A stretch of 64,000 nucleotides of DNA, from NCBI GenBank assembly GCA_034401135.1, contig JAWZSP010000009.1:2480001-2544000 (forward strand), in the 5' to 3' direction. This stretch comes from Volutella citrinella. Taxonomy: Eukaryota; Ascomycota; Sordariomycetes; Hypocreales; Nectriaceae. The notes under the pieces were generated by a model. That model saw only the letters and a list, made by a program, of their open reading frames with translations. It did not search any database and was not told where the DNA came from. Below, one piece after another: positions 1 through 9,884 of this stretch. Position 1 is the stretch's first letter, and each line of letters begins with the position of its first letter. Both the position numbers and the translations under genes were made by a program.

Positions 1-2527
1 CCTGTGTCCCTGTACCACTAGTGCATACCTGCGATAGTCCCCCGAAGACGCACACGGACAAAGGAAGCGGAAATGAAGCTGGCGGAGGTGGTGGTGGCGG
101 TGGCGGCGGCGGCGGCGGAGGAGGAGGAGGAGGAGGAGGAGGAGGAGGTGGTGGTGGTGGAGGCGGCGGCGGCGGTAATGGTGATGGAGATGGCGATGGC
201 GATGACGACGACGACGATGACGACGAAGATGATGATGAGGAAGAACATACCTCTTTCACGTCACATCCTTCAAGCAGCTGCACACAAGCAATCACTGCAA
301 GTGATTGTCTCGTGGCCTGTACGACGTATACTGGCCCAGCAGGTGCAACGAAAACGCCAGACTGCACCACTCGGTGCACAAGGACGCATACAGGCTGCAG
401 CGCTACAGGCACAACGTCTACCACATCAGCTGCGGCTTGCGATGCCACTGGAAAAGCTAGCTGTACTGGATGCGGTGGATGGCCAAAAGGTCCTGACTCT
501 GATGGTGCCGGCTGGATTGAACCAGATACCAGCGACGAGGAACCCGACTTGTCTGCGAGAAACATACACCAACTTCGCAAGAGGAAGCTCGTACTGGACT
601 CGTTGGGGCCATGCGAGATCCAGGACCCCAAAAAGAGGCCCAAGTTCCCCCCCAATCCCCCAGGGCCGAATACGATGAAGAACGAAAAGAAGGGCGAACT
701 ACACCCCGCGGTCAAGAAGGTTTGGCGTTGGTGGGCGATTGACAGCGAATGCGACGCATCCATTATACAACTAAACCATGAGGAATACAGCGCCAGGTTT
801 CCCAACTGGGAAACGGACCGTGGTAATTCGCCCTCAGTTGACCACGTGTTTGAGAAGAGTTTTCTCAAAGACTTCTTTGCAGTTATTCTCAGCAAGACTG
901 CGCCTGACATTCGAAAGTCGACCGATATTGAGGGTCAAAATCAAATCAATTGCGAGAACTTGGAGTACTATACGTGGGATGAGAATGCAAAGGTGAAAAA
1001 TCGCCTACAGGCTGTTTTCGACACATTCCCCGGCACAAAGGGCCGCCACGAAGAGTTTTGTGGAATGCAAATGCTGCTAAATGGAGGGGCAAAGGTATTT
1101 ATTTCTCTGCAGCTATGAACACCATTGGAAGACAAGGAAAGCTGACACAAGTTCCATAGGGGACAATTACCCAAACCTTTGGCGACCTTACACTCCAGTT
1201 AATGACAGACAGAAAGAAGAGACGGGTGATTGACTTATCAAGCTGGGAGGCCTTTGAGGACCACTTGGAAAAGAACTTGCTGGCATTCATTGAGAAGGTT
1301 GCAACAGGCGTCGTCTTTTTCAACCACGAGAAGTCAATCGAAATCATGAAGGCGCATAACATCCGAATCTACCAGGAGTTGTAAGTTTTGGTTGTCAAGT
1401 ATTGTTGGGTTTTGGAGCTAACTTGGCCGTGTAGCCTCAAGATTGACCAAGCGAACTGCCATCTAGAGGGCATATGGTCTTTTGCAGCACAGTGGAAGGC
1501 GTACATAGAGGCTCGTTTTCACGGCACAGAACAGCAGTCCATCAACCGCTGGGTCAGTTATGCAAAGGATGAGCTATTGCCCGTCATTGGGAACTTTCTG
1601 GACCGGAGTAAAATGCCTGCCGACTGGCTGCAAGACGACAAGAAAAAGAAGAAGCTGGATGGGTGGGATGACAGACTGAGGAAAGCTCAGGCTCGCACGT
1701 ATTCAGTCGACTTTGAGTGGGACTGGCCGGTGGCTGCTCGCCAGGAGGGTGCCTTCTGCGCCCTACCAACAACCATGTCAACAAAGACTCGGACACAAAC
1801 GTCGACGGTGGAAACTTCTGGGTCGGAAACGACTGCAGCAGAGTCGTCCGGGGCGGCAATGTCTGGCCAGCCAACGACGACGAGACACGTTCCTGACCAG
1901 CCAACAACCACAGGAAAGCCATGCGTCAAGGACTCGGATTGCAACTTTGAGTGCGAGGAAGGGGCAGAGTCTGCCTGCTTCATCATCTCACTCATTCATG
2001 GCCGCGGCAATTGTAAGTGTGTGCCAAAGCGCGTCTCGACGACAAAGAAGGCACCAGAGCCAACAACCACGCAAGAGCCACAGCCAGAGCCAACGCCCCA
2101 AGGAGGAGAGCCTTGTTCAAATGACTCGGATTGCGACTTGAACTGCGGAGAAGACGCCACGATGGGTTGTTACGCTCTCCCGAATTTTGGCATTTCCGGC
2201 ACATGCCGCTGCTTGCCCACGCCAAAGGACAAGAAGCCAACTGCACTCTGCATTACCAAGAAGGAGGACTCACACTTTAAGGTAATTGTCGGCGAGGTTC
2301 GGTTTTGGACCGAAGATTTCTATGCCCAGGCCCTCGGAGAGAAACTGGAAGCGTGTGGTGGAGCGACGAACTGGGAGACTGAAATTGGGTTGGGCCCCAT
2401 CTCCGGGCCAAGCGAGGATGCGGCCGATGTATTTGTGTTTAATCTGCCGGATTCTTTGACGTTGGGTTGTTTGGAAAAGGCAATTAAGTCAGCTGGAGGT
2501 CCCGAGATAAGATGCTCGACTGATTAA
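1..2527 (+). CDS. 3' part of a Cys-rich cell-wall/secreted protein, probably C-terminal region of a GH18 (killer-toxin-like) chitinase
   Basis: The reading frame is open from the left edge, so the start and any catalytic domain lie outside the window. Exons read as <1-1094, 1160-1380 and 1435-2527. The second intron has GTAAGT, a GCTAAC branch site and TAG, and both junctions keep the frame. The product begins with a Cys-containing stretch, then a poly-Gly run (about 79-177), a Gly/Asp then Asp/Glu run (about 178-245) and a Thr/Cys-rich segment. A helical-looking domain follows (about 700-1720) with a S-V-D-H-V-F-E-K motif. A Thr/Ser/Pro linker then carries two similar Cys-rich modules (about 1912-2025 and 2104-2220), and a short C-terminal domain ends at 2525-2527. 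From memory, this order resembles the non-catalytic tail of subgroup C fungal GH18 chitinases. No catalytic DxxDxDxE motif is in view, so the family call is an inference. Confidence 0.5.
88..245 (+). repeat. GGN/GAN triplet low-complexity tract encoding poly-Gly then Asp/Glu-rich sequence
   Basis: A run of GGN codons with changing third bases is followed by GAY/GAR codons. The tract is open in several frames on both strands, which creates long spurious overlapping ORFs. Varied wobble bases in the Gly codons suggest selection on the protein rather than a fresh microsatellite expansion. Confidence 0.85.
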
Positions 2528-2881
2528 GGGTGAGAACGCTCGACACGCCAAGGGTTGGCACGGGTGCATACGAGACAGCCTCAAGGTCAATTATGCAGAG
2601 TTTCAGAATCAATAGACGGGGTTTGGTTATCCACTCACATCAGCAGGTTGCAGGGTAGTTAGCTCAGGCACCATGGGAAGAGTGGTACATTGGACTAGAG
2701 TTAAGCTACTCCTATCACATAAGGCTGATTATTGCTGCCTTGTTATGCAGGTACACTGAAGGTTCTTACCCATCCTTACTACATTACACAAGACACTGCT
2801 CCCTGCCCCTTGTAAAACCAGCAGTTTTCAAACTGGATTAAATAGATACTTCATCTTTACGGCGCAACTTTGAAACGAACA
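2528..2881. other. Convergent intergenic region
   Basis: This is the spacer between the 3' end of the chitinase-like gene and the 3' end of the minus-strand alcohol dehydrogenase. I see no ORF with coding character and no clear repeat. It should hold both polyadenylation regions. Confidence 0.5.
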
Positions 2882-4007
2882 TCATTTGCTCGTATCAACC
2901 ACATATCTCCCCACAACCTCATCCTTGAGCATCTTATCATACACATCCTGGAGTTGGCTTAGACCGATGAGCTTGTGCGGCGCTGTGATAAGTCCAAGTC
3001 GGAAAAATTCCACAGCCTCGGCCGCATCCTGGCGATTCCCGACATAACTGCCTCGAATGTTGATCATGCGGACGACGGTGTCGAAAATTGATGCTTTGAG
3101 ATATGCATTGCCTGGAATGCCAATGCACACAATACTGCCATGTGGACGAACATATGTGTATGCTTGTTGGAACGGCTCCTCGTGGGGTGCAAGCAGAATG
3201 ACGGCATGGGGTCCAAAACCGTCGGGGGTTGCGGCTTTGATATCTGCGGCGAGATGGCTCGACTTCTTGAAATCGATGAACGTCATTGTCCCCAAATCTT
3301 TACATATTTGGGCCCTATCACTTCCAGTATCCACCGAGATAGTGTGGATGCCCATGGCCTTGGCGTATTGGAGAGTGAAGCATCCGAGGCCACCGCCTGC
3401 ACCAACCACGGCGACGTACTGCCCAGGGCGGACACCAGCCTCCTTGAGCCCCTTATAGACCGTAAGGCCTGCGCAAAGGATCGGAGCCACGTCCTCGAGG
3501 CTACACTCGGTTGGAATGTGAGTAACATGTGCTGCCTTGGCAATGGCATATTGTTGGAAGGTTCCATCGACAGTGTAGCCAGATAAGAGAGCTTGGGGAC
3601 AGAGCGGCTCGTCGCCTTGCAGACAAAAGGTGCAGTTTAGGCAAGAGCCATTCAGCCACTTGATGCCAGCCTGGTCACCAATCTCTATGCCCGTAACAAG
3701 CTCACCTTTCGCAACCACAACCCCAGCGCCTTCATGGCCACCAACAAATGGTATCTTCCGCTGCAGTGGCCAATCTCCCATCATAGCGTGTAGATCGGTG
3801 TGGCAGACTCCCGAATATTTCACGTTCACGAGAACCTCATCAGGGCCTGGTGTTTGCACAGGAATTTTCTTATACACTACTACTGACAATCAGCATTGGC
3901 GGTTAGCATAGGGACCCGAAAACCAAAAAAAAAGTCGAATACGTACGCCCGCAAGATTTTTCAACTACTTGCGCCCATTGTTCGCTCGGGATCTCAAAAG
4001 AAGCCAT
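2882..4007 (-). CDS. Zinc-dependent alcohol dehydrogenase, class of fungal ADH1
   Basis: NAD-dependent medium-chain Zn alcohol dehydrogenase interconverting ethanol and acetaldehyde, probably cytosolic since no targeting signal is visible. Two exons on the minus strand: 4007-3947 and 3882-2882. The intron (3946-3883) starts GTACGT and ends CAG. The first exon gives [20 protein letters not shown], the usual ADH1 start, for a 353-residue protein close to the usual 350. Catalytic zinc ligands are in [14 protein letters not shown] and the Cys of APILCAG. Structural zinc ligands are the four Cys of [16 protein letters not shown]. The Rossmann loop is GAGGGLG, with Asp after the next strand indicating NAD. 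It is transcribed divergently from the lactate-dehydrogenase-like gene and sits 6 kb from a pyruvate decarboxylase, with which it would complete the pyruvate-to-ethanol pathway. Direction in vivo cannot be read from sequence. Confidence 0.93.
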
Positions 4008-4747
4008 AGTTAATGGTGTAATGGAGCGTGAGATTTAGCAGTTGTGGTAGCATTTAGAATTAGGCACGACTGGACGGAAAGAGTTGGTGAAGGAGATTGA
4101 CTTATGACTCACAAAGCACGCCTGGCTGGTCGCGGCGAGCTTTGGATATCTGCAGAATGGATTCATGATTACGCACACTATCGTATGATCTGACCCAGCC
4201 ACAAATTCGAAAGCCAGTGGCATGTGATTTTCAATCTAATACATCAAAATTGAGTTCAAGGATGACAGCTACTGTGGAGAATGCGGGGTCAGACCACTCT
4301 GCCTGACGTAAAATACCCGTATCAGAAATTTGATGTACAGATACAGGATGTAAAACGTTGATACGCATAGCGTCGGATGCCGTGCGGTCATTTTTATCAC
4401 AGCGATAATGTTTAATAGGAGGTGGATCCCAAATCTGATGATGAAGTTGATCTAGAACCCCCGCCACCCCCTCCTGTGTGGGGTTTATATGCATCCAGAT
4501 ATCGATATATCGAGGGTTACGCCACCATACGACGACTCAATGGCCTGACCCAGAAACCTTAAATCCTGTCTGGTGTTGTGACAATAGCCAGCTATGAAAC
4601 CTCAATGATGTCCGACGTAGCAGCATGTATGTCACTGGCTAACCATAAGATCAGCTCACGCCACTTAATAGTGTCATCAGCTAAAGAGGGAAGAAAGCCG
4701 TCTCGAGAGCAAGAGACTTGACTAGTGGTCAATCCATGTGCAGAACC
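4008..4747. promoter_or_regulatory. Divergent promoter between ADH and LDH-like genes
   Basis: 740 bp separates the two start codons. It holds a perfect 12-bp palindrome tcgatatatcga at 4502-4513 and a nearby GC-rich box (about 4459-4483) with ccaccccct and gtgtgggg. These resemble CreA (SYGGRG) or STRE (AGGGG/CCCCT) sites, which is inference from short motifs. Minus-strand ORFs here look non-coding. Confidence 0.4.
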
Positions 4748-5802
4748 ATGAATCCCGCATCTCAGATCGCAATCATTGGTGTTGGCCAAGTCGGCGGCGC
4801 CGCAGCGTATGCCATTATTCTCGCCTCCATCGCGGCCGAATTGCTGTTAGTCGACATCGATATTGACCTGAGAAACGGCCAGATTCAGGACCTCTCCGAT
4901 GTGGCCTATAGTACCAACAGTGGCACGCGTGTGCGGGCGGCCACGTACCATGAGGCAGCCCAGTGCGACATTGTGGTGATCACAGCAGGATCCAAGCACA
5001 CCATAGGTACGGGATAGGAATAGTAGAAGCTGCTTGCTTGCTCTCTGTTGGGGCCTGAGCTCACTTGATGATCCTTTAGGCCAAACCACGATCGACTACA
5101 CCTCCCGCAACCTTTCGATTGTCCAGAACATAGTCGAAGCAATGAAGCCATTGAGATCAGACACCATATTGATCGTCGTTGCGAACCCAGTTGACTTGCT
5201 CACATCCATTGCTCGGGAGCTTTCTGGACTTCCGCCTTCTCAAGTCCTGGGCTCAGGCACTTTCCTCGACTCCGTGCGGCTTCGTGGGTTAATAGCGGAT
5301 CGTGCGGGAGTGAGTGGCATATAATCCATACGTCCTATTTCTAGCTATGCTAACAGAGTTCCAGGTCGCGGCAAATTCGATAGATGTTTACGTATTAGGC
5401 ATGCATGGGATTCCCCAAGTTGTAGCCTGGTCAGCGGCAACAATTAGCGGCATCCCCATCGACAAGTCTCTCCCCCCCAACACTCTCAATCGTGCCGAAC
5501 TTTCAGATAAGTGCAAAAATCGATCACAGAGCATAGTCCGAGCCAAAGGTGCGACCCCCTTTGGAATCGGCTCCATCGTGTCGAGTATGTGCTCCTCTAT
5601 CCTCTTGGATAAGCGCAGTGTTCGGCCTGTAAGCCATTTTCAACCAAAGTTTGGTTGCTGTTTCAGCCTGCCTTCGGTACTTGGGAGAAAGGGAGTTGCC
5701 AGTACGATCTCTGTGCCGTTGGACAGTGACGAGGAGGCCGAAATGGCCAAGTCGGTGAAGGAATTGAAAAAAAGAATTGACTGGGTCCATCAGGGATTCT
5801 AG
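4748..5802 (+). CDS. L-lactate dehydrogenase-like protein (LDH/MDH family) with altered substrate loop
   Basis: Member of the NAD-dependent lactate/malate dehydrogenase family; a canonical enzyme would interconvert lactate and pyruvate. Three exons: 4748-5006, 5080-5309 and 5365-5802. Introns begin GTACGG and GTGAGT and keep the frame, giving 308 residues, normal for LDH. An in-frame ATG at 4736 would add four residues. Visible features are the N-terminal GVGQVGGAAAY NAD loop, Asp ending the second strand, GTFLDSVRLR (catalytic Asp and substrate-binding Arg), His in LGMHGIPQ and KGATPFGIG. Departures from the family: the mobile loop reads AGSKHTIGQTTIDY, so His replaces Gln102 and Thr replaces Arg109 (dogfish/Bacillus numbering), and GEHGDS has become GMHGIP. 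The fold should be intact, but lactate specificity is doubtful. It lies between ADH and PEP synthase in the pyruvate cluster. Confidence 0.85.
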
Positions 5803-6313
5803 TTTTGGAGCATGGTGCGACACGAAGCTGAAGCTCATGGTATTGTTGAATTTTCCACTTCGGTCAGATGCGAGTAAGACTAAGGTTGTTCATTTCTTAA
5901 CAATTGATCATTTGATTATTTTTGCAATAAGTCCAACTCTGTATGCAGGAAACTTTACCAGCTGGGCAGATACACACTTAACAATGCAAGCAACTGTGTC
6001 ATGCGGGCTGCTTAGATGATTACCATTGCCGAGAATCTTGCTAGTTAGCCTTGATTGGCCTAATTCGCGTGAAAATGCGGCTTCTTCCCCAGCTTCCTGG
6101 CCGCACCACGCCCGACCAAGCCCACGACAATTGATCATTGTTTTGTTTGTTAAAGATTACTGCTCAATTATAACCTGACTACTCCCTTATCCTGCTGATG
6201 GTCCATTCTGAGTTGCTTTCAATTAATAGGAACACAGTCCTAGGGCTAATCATATGAACAAGCAAATTTTCAGTAATACTGCTACCCCATCATCCCGTGG
6301 TTCCGGTGGATAA
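5803..6313. other. Convergent intergenic region
   Basis: 3' flanks of the LDH-like gene (+) and PEP synthase (-). Short overlapping ORFs on both strands show no recognisable motif. Nothing else seen. Confidence 0.5.
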
Positions 6314-8704
6314 TCACTTCTGCTCGCTAGCTACTACGTGCTGCTTCACCGCAACAAAGCTGTCTGGACTAACAGAGATCGAATCAATACCGGCGTTGAC
6401 TAGGAACTTGGCGAATGCTGGATGGTCGCTCGGCGCCTGTCCGCAAAGGCCAATTTTGCTGCCCTTGTTGCGGGCTACCGAGATGACCTGGGCGATCATC
6501 CATCTGACCGCCTCGTCCTGCTCGTTAAACAAGTCGGCTAGCTCGCCAGAGTCGCGGTCTACGCCGAGGGTCAATTGCGTCAGGTCATTAGAGCCGATGG
6601 AGAATCCATCAAAATACTCGGTGAAGCTGGCGGCCAAGATGACATTGGACGGAATCTCGCACATCACATAGACTTGCAGACCATTTTGGCCGCGCCTGAG
6701 CCCATTTTCCGCCATGACATCCAGGACCTTCTTAGCCTCGCCAACTGTACGGCAAAAGGGGATCATGACGATGGCGTTGGTGAGGCCGATCTCCTCACGT
6801 AGTCGCTTGATGGCGCGGCACTCGAGCGCAAAGCCCTCCCTGTACCCCGGTGAGTAGTAGCGCGAGGCACCGCGGAAGCCTAACATGGGATTTTCCTCCT
6901 TGGGCTCGAATTCGGCGCCGCCAATGAGGCCAGCGTACTCGTTTGTCTTGAAGTCGCTCATGCGAACGATGGCTGGCTTGGGATAAACCGCGGCGCACAG
7001 GGCTGCAAGCCCATGGGACAGCTTATCAACAAAGTAATCAGGCCTGCTGTCATATCCGACTGTGAGTTGGGCGATTTTTCGCTTGGCATCCGCATCTCCC
7101 AGTCGGTCGAAGTGGACGAGTGCCATGGGATGAACCTGGATGGCGTTGCTGACGACAAACTCCATGCGGGCAAGGCCAATGCCGTCGGCTGGGAGCCGCC
7201 ACCAACGGTAGGCGGACGCTGGATTGGAGAGATTGAGCATGATTTTGGTGCGAGCCTCAGTCAGCTCGGAAAGATCTACTATCTGTGTTGTGATATCGCA
7301 CATTCCCTCGTACACGAAGCCAGTGTCGCCTTCGGCACAGGAGACGGTGACGTCCTGGTCGCTGTGCAGCACGTAGGTGGCATTGCCGCAGCCTACGATT
7401 GCTGGAAGACCGAGCTCACGGCTGACGATAGCAGCATGCGAGGTGCGTCCGCCATGGTCGGTGATGATGGCCGCGGCCCGCTTCATCAACGGCACCCAGT
7501 CCGGGTCAGTTGCTTCTGTCACCAGGATCGAGTTGTCAACGAACTGATCAAGGTCCTTGGCCGATTCAATGAGGCATAGTCGACCCGAGACAGCCATGTC
7601 GCCGACGGAAAGACCGGTGGCCAGGACACGCCCCTTATTACCGACCTTGTATGTCTTGAAGATGGCAGCGTCGCGGCGCGAGTGCACTGTTTCCGGTCGA
7701 GCTTGCACGATGAATAGCTCGCCCGTGATGCCGTCCTTCGCCCATTCCATATCCATTGGGATGCCATAGTGCTCTTCAATCGTGCATGCCCAGCGGGCCA
7801 GCTGGAGGATTTCCTTGTCGCTGAGCACGAAGGCGGCCCGCTCTGCCTTGGAGGTGGGCACATTGCGAGTAGGCATATGCACATCGCCGTAGACCATTTT
7901 AATCTCCTTGTCCCCGCACTTCTTCTCCAGGATCGGGACCAGATTCGTATCGGACAAGAGCGGTTTGAAGACCTGATACTCGTCGGGATTGACAGTTCCC
8001 TGTACAATGTTCTCGCCAAGTCCCCACGCTGCGTTGATGAGCACCACCTTGTCAAATCCACTTTCGGTGTCGATTGAGAACATGACACCAGCGCCGCCGG
8101 CATCGGAGCGAACCATTCGCTGAACGCCAATCGAGAGTGCTATGTTTGTGTGGTCGAATCCCTTGGCCTGGCGATAGCTGATGGCTCGATTGGTAAAAAG
8201 TGAAGCATAGCAGCGTCGGCAGGCCTTTAAAAGGGCGTCTGCTCCCGAGACGTTCAAATAAGTCTCCTGCTGACCGGCGAAACTCGCATCGGGCAAGTCC
8301 TCCGCCGTCGCACTGGAGCGTACCGCAACACTCATGTTCTCAACTCCGGCATTGGCTGAAAGCTCGCGATAGCTAGCTCTGATGGCGGCTGCTGCATCCT
8401 CCGGCCAGGTGCCGCGGAGGAACAGACTGCGCACAGCATGGCCGGTCTCAGCAAGACTCTGTTTCCCCAGCTGCCATTCTGTGACCAGCGCGGCCACCTT
8501 GTCGCGAATACCGTTCGCGTCGACATAGTGCCAATACGCTTGCGAAGTTGTTGCAAACCCAGGTGGTACGGCAATTCCCTTTGCCCCAAGGGCACTGATC
8601 ATTTCACCCAGGGAAGAATTCTTTCCGCCAACCAAGGCAACATCGCCGCGTGCTAGGCTCTCGAATGTACGGACTAGCTGTCCAGCGGTTTCGGTGTCGT
8701 TCAT
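6314..8704 (-). CDS. ppsA: Phosphoenolpyruvate synthase (pyruvate, water dikinase), bacterial type
   Basis: Makes PEP, AMP and phosphate from pyruvate, ATP and water through a phosphohistidine intermediate. It is one uninterrupted exon of 796 residues, close to the bacterial PpsA length (about 792). Domain order is complete. The N-terminal ATP-grasp/PPDK_N domain carries VGGKNSSLGEM near residue 27 and AVRSSATAEDLPDASFAGQQ near 127. The central swivelling domain carries the phosphorylated His in GGRTSHAAIVSRELGLPAIVG, roughly residue 425. The C-terminal PEP-utilising barrel carries SIGSNDLTQLTLGVDRD and the acid/base Cys in GLCGQAPSDHP. Most ascomycetes instead make PEP through pyruvate carboxylase and PEPCK. 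The bacterial architecture and lack of introns suggest an origin by horizontal transfer, which is inference. It is divergent from pyruvate decarboxylase and shares a 1.2-kb promoter with it. No organelle targeting peptide is evident. Confidence 0.95.
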   Translation of the reverse strand: MNDTETAGQLVRTFESLARGDVALVGGKNSSLGEMISALGAKGIAVPPGFATTSQAYWHYVDANGIRDKVAALVTEWQLGKQSLAETGHAVRSLFLRGTWPEDAAAAIRASYRELSANAGVENMSVAVRSSATAEDLPDASFAGQQETYLNVSGADALLKACRRCYASLFTNRAISYRQAKGFDHTNIALSIGVQRMVRSDAGGAGVMFSIDTESGFDKVVLINAAWGLGENIVQGTVNPDEYQVFKPLLSDTNLVPILEKKCGDKEIKMVYGDVHMPTRNVPTSKAERAAFVLSDKEILQLARWACTIEEHYGIPMDMEWAKDGITGELFIVQARPETVHSRRDAAIFKTYKVGNKGRVLATGLSVGDMAVSGRLCLIESAKDLDQFVDNSILVTEATDPDWVPLMKRAAAIITDHGGRTSHAAIVSRELGLPAIVGCGNATYVLHSDQDVTVSCAEGDTGFVYEGMCDITTQIVDLSELTEARTKIMLNLSNPASAYRWWRLPADGIGLARMEFVVSNAIQVHPMALVHFDRLGDADAKRKIAQLTVGYDSRPDYFVDKLSHGLAALCAAVYPKPAIVRMSDFKTNEYAGLIGGAEFEPKEENPMLGFRGASRYYSPGYREGFALECRAIKRLREEIGLTNAIVMIPFCRTVGEAKKVLDVMAENGLRRGQNGLQVYVMCEIPSNVILAASFTEYFDGFSIGSNDLTQLTLGVDRDSGELADLFNEQDEAVRWMIAQVISVARNKGSKIGLCGQAPSDHPAFAKFLVNAGIDSISVSPDSFVAVKQHVVASEQK

Positions 8705-9884
8705 TGTGGACTCTCACTCTGTAAACTGATGATGATAAATCTTACGGACGTATTCGCGTTGCAACCGCAAGATGATCTTGCAAATAGATAGAGCCACCAG
8801 AGAGAAGTGCCCAGGTGAAACCTGGAGGCATCAGAAATAAAATTACGGACGTGAGGCTTACAGCCACTGCATTTCATCCCCGTATCTCAGCTCACTAAGC
8901 TTTGGCCTGTTGTGCCTGTGGGATGCTCTCAGTGTTAGTTCGTGTATCGGGCCCTGTCCTCGCCAATGATATCCAAATCATCACCGCGTCATGCCCGTGT
9001 AACTATCATTGACAGCCCGTTGATCACATGTTAGTGCCAACGCACCCACGTCATGCCCGCGTGACTATCATTGAAAGCCCATTAATGACATGTCAGTCCC
9101 AAAGTGCTCTCTTGGTGTTCTGTTCAGACGGATGCTTCCGGCGTGGTACTCTTGACAAAAACGAACTTTATCACAATCAACAGGGCATTTGCGTGTATGG
9201 GAAAAACAAAGGATGTCACCGAGTGGTTGAATTAGTCCTGCCGAGGCGTCTAGCTTGTTAGATTGAGGCAACTCGGCCTGAGCGTGGGCTGACGACACAG
9301 GGCCAGGGACTTCAGTATGATGCAGCAATGGCGTGACAGACGGGTAAACGGAGAAACCCTTCTTATATAACGATATATACGCTTTTGGCAATTGATAGAC
9401 TCACGACCCCACTCTAAGAAGCGGGGAGGGGTGGGTATAATTATAAACTTTGGAGAACACGACTATTGTGTGTGAAGTAGCGATGCTACAGCAGGGATCC
9501 ATTCGCTTGTATATCAAACAGGACTTGTACCTAGCTAGTTCCTTGTACTGCTACTTCCTCCGAATACCATAATACTTTGTGTGGATGCTGGAGGATGCAT
9601 CCAGGCATGTGTCTGGGCTGTGGGAATATGACTTTCATCGGAAGAGACATGCAACTTACACGCTTCCTAACAACTGAACATGTAAGTGGGGCTATTGGCC
9701 TATCCAGAGCAGCACGGTAGTTCGTCTAACGGCTTGCAGATAAACGGGCATGATTATAGGCTGTACAGGATGAACGAAATATTTCACCCTCTCATTTATC
9801 ATCATAAATTTCGAATCCCATCCAGCGCAGTTCACAACCAAACTGCCCAATTCATTGCCCGCAAGTGGTTACGCGTCCTTCATA
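8705..9884. promoter_or_regulatory. Divergent promoter between PEP synthase and pyruvate decarboxylase
   Basis: 1,180 bp between start codons. It contains two copies of ttacggacgt (8742-8751 and 8843-8852) and a 54-bp imperfect tandem repeat (8987-9040 and 9049-9102). It also holds a G-rich box gcggggaggggtgggta at 9421-9437 that overlaps a TATA-like tataattata at 9435-9444. The G-rich box resembles clustered CreA/STRE sites, which is inference. A + strand ORF at 9028-9261 appears to be chance. Confidence 0.5.
8987..9102. repeat. Imperfect 54-bp tandem direct repeat
   Basis: Copies at 8987-9040 and 9049-9102 both start cgtcatgcccg and continue with an aligned ACTATCATTGA core and ACATGT near the end. 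I count about 8-9 mismatches in 54 positions, with no gaps and an 8-bp spacer. It lies about 280 bp upstream of the PEP synthase ATG and 780 bp upstream of the decarboxylase ATG. Confidence 0.8.

Noticed and set aside
18..248. Minus-strand hydrophobic/Ser-Thr ORF opposite the poly-Gly tract
   Set aside because: It is the antisense of a GGN/GAN repeat, which is open in most frames by composition alone.
73..678. 201-codon + strand ORF with Glu/Val/Met repeats
   Set aside because: Out-of-frame reading of the same repeat. The frame that joins to the downstream exons with good splice sites is the other one.
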